This document shows, piece by piece, positions 64,000 to 64,000 of a stretch of 64,000 bases of DNA. Made by a program: the position numbers and the translations under genes. Below the pieces are notes generated by a model. The model ran no database searches. It was not told the origin of the DNA and saw only the letters and a list, made by a program, of their open reading frames with translations. Where the stretch lies: assembly GCA_028684065.1 (NCBI GenBank), contig JAQUGO010000001.1:310001-374000 (forward strand). Reading direction: 5' to 3'. Within the stretch, counting starts at the first letter, position 1. Every line of letters starts with the position of its first letter. Origin of the DNA: Sulfurospirillaceae bacterium (GTDB lineage Bacteria > Campylobacterota > Campylobacteria > Campylobacterales > Sulfurospirillaceae).

Positions 64000-64000
64000 A

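Overview
The window looks like chromosomal DNA of an AT-rich, anaerobic or microaerophilic campylobacterotal bacterium, most probably a Sulfurospirillum-like organism. The clues are a tricarboxylate-respiration locus, a Wolinella-Fcc-like periplasmic flavocytochrome operon, a group 4 Hyf-type hydrogenase and the general codon and base composition. The genus is inferred from gene content, not from a marker gene.

Left part (1-9.1 kb): a tricarballylate/citrate-type module. It holds the end of tctB, tctA, an AbrB-family membrane protein, the FAD dehydrogenase tcuA with its FeS/membrane partner tcuB, an orphan TctC-type binding protein, and a TctDE-like two-component system facing it. Two 11-bp-period TTGCA direct repeats, before tcuA and before the response regulator, suggest one shared regulon. 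A phosphoketolase gene follows (9.1-11.5 kb).

Middle (11.5-21.4 kb, minus strand): a periplasmic reductase module made of a small tetraheme cytochrome, a NapC/NirT quinol dehydrogenase and a Tat-exported FAD reductase, followed by ribA and ribBA-like genes. Upstream lie an OmpR-type regulator and a sensor kinase split by a frameshift, then an unknown protein and an outer-membrane porin. The cytochrome operon and the porin share a promoter architecture (TATACT box plus 11-bp-spaced TTAAGTT repeats) with identical spacing, so they are probably co-activated by the adjacent regulator. From 21.8 to 31.4 kb runs a compact hyfABCEFGHIJ-hycI operon (plus strand).

Right part (31.4-64 kb): an integrated element entered at a tRNA-Met gene. 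An integrase relic, a 45-nt 3' half of the tRNA and an intact tyrosine integrase mark its left end; the right end lies outside. Cargo: a Fic protein; a GHKL(Hsp90/sacsin-like)-DUF3883 giant protein with a NERD-SF1 helicase; a type I restriction operon with a Kiwa-like KwaA/KwaB pair and RhuM lodged between hsdS and hsdR, headed by a pseudo-methyltransferase/specificity fusion; an EcsC/TerB protein; an AbiE-type toxin-antitoxin pair with a third DUF4145-like/Sel1/SEC-C gene. The element's own replication and recombination genes are YfjJ-like Rep, Rad52-like, Gp157-like, DUF932 and DUF2958 proteins, and at the right edge an AlpA-like HTH protein, an unknown protein and a HerA/VirD4-like ATPase. 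Several genes too short for standard calling were found (19, 27, 29, 35, 43, 51, 56 and 57 codons). The strongest candidates for undescribed biology are the GHKL-DUF3883/NERD-helicase pair with its 20-bp perfect hairpin, and the translationally interlocked RM-Kiwa operon with its pseudo-MTase fusion.
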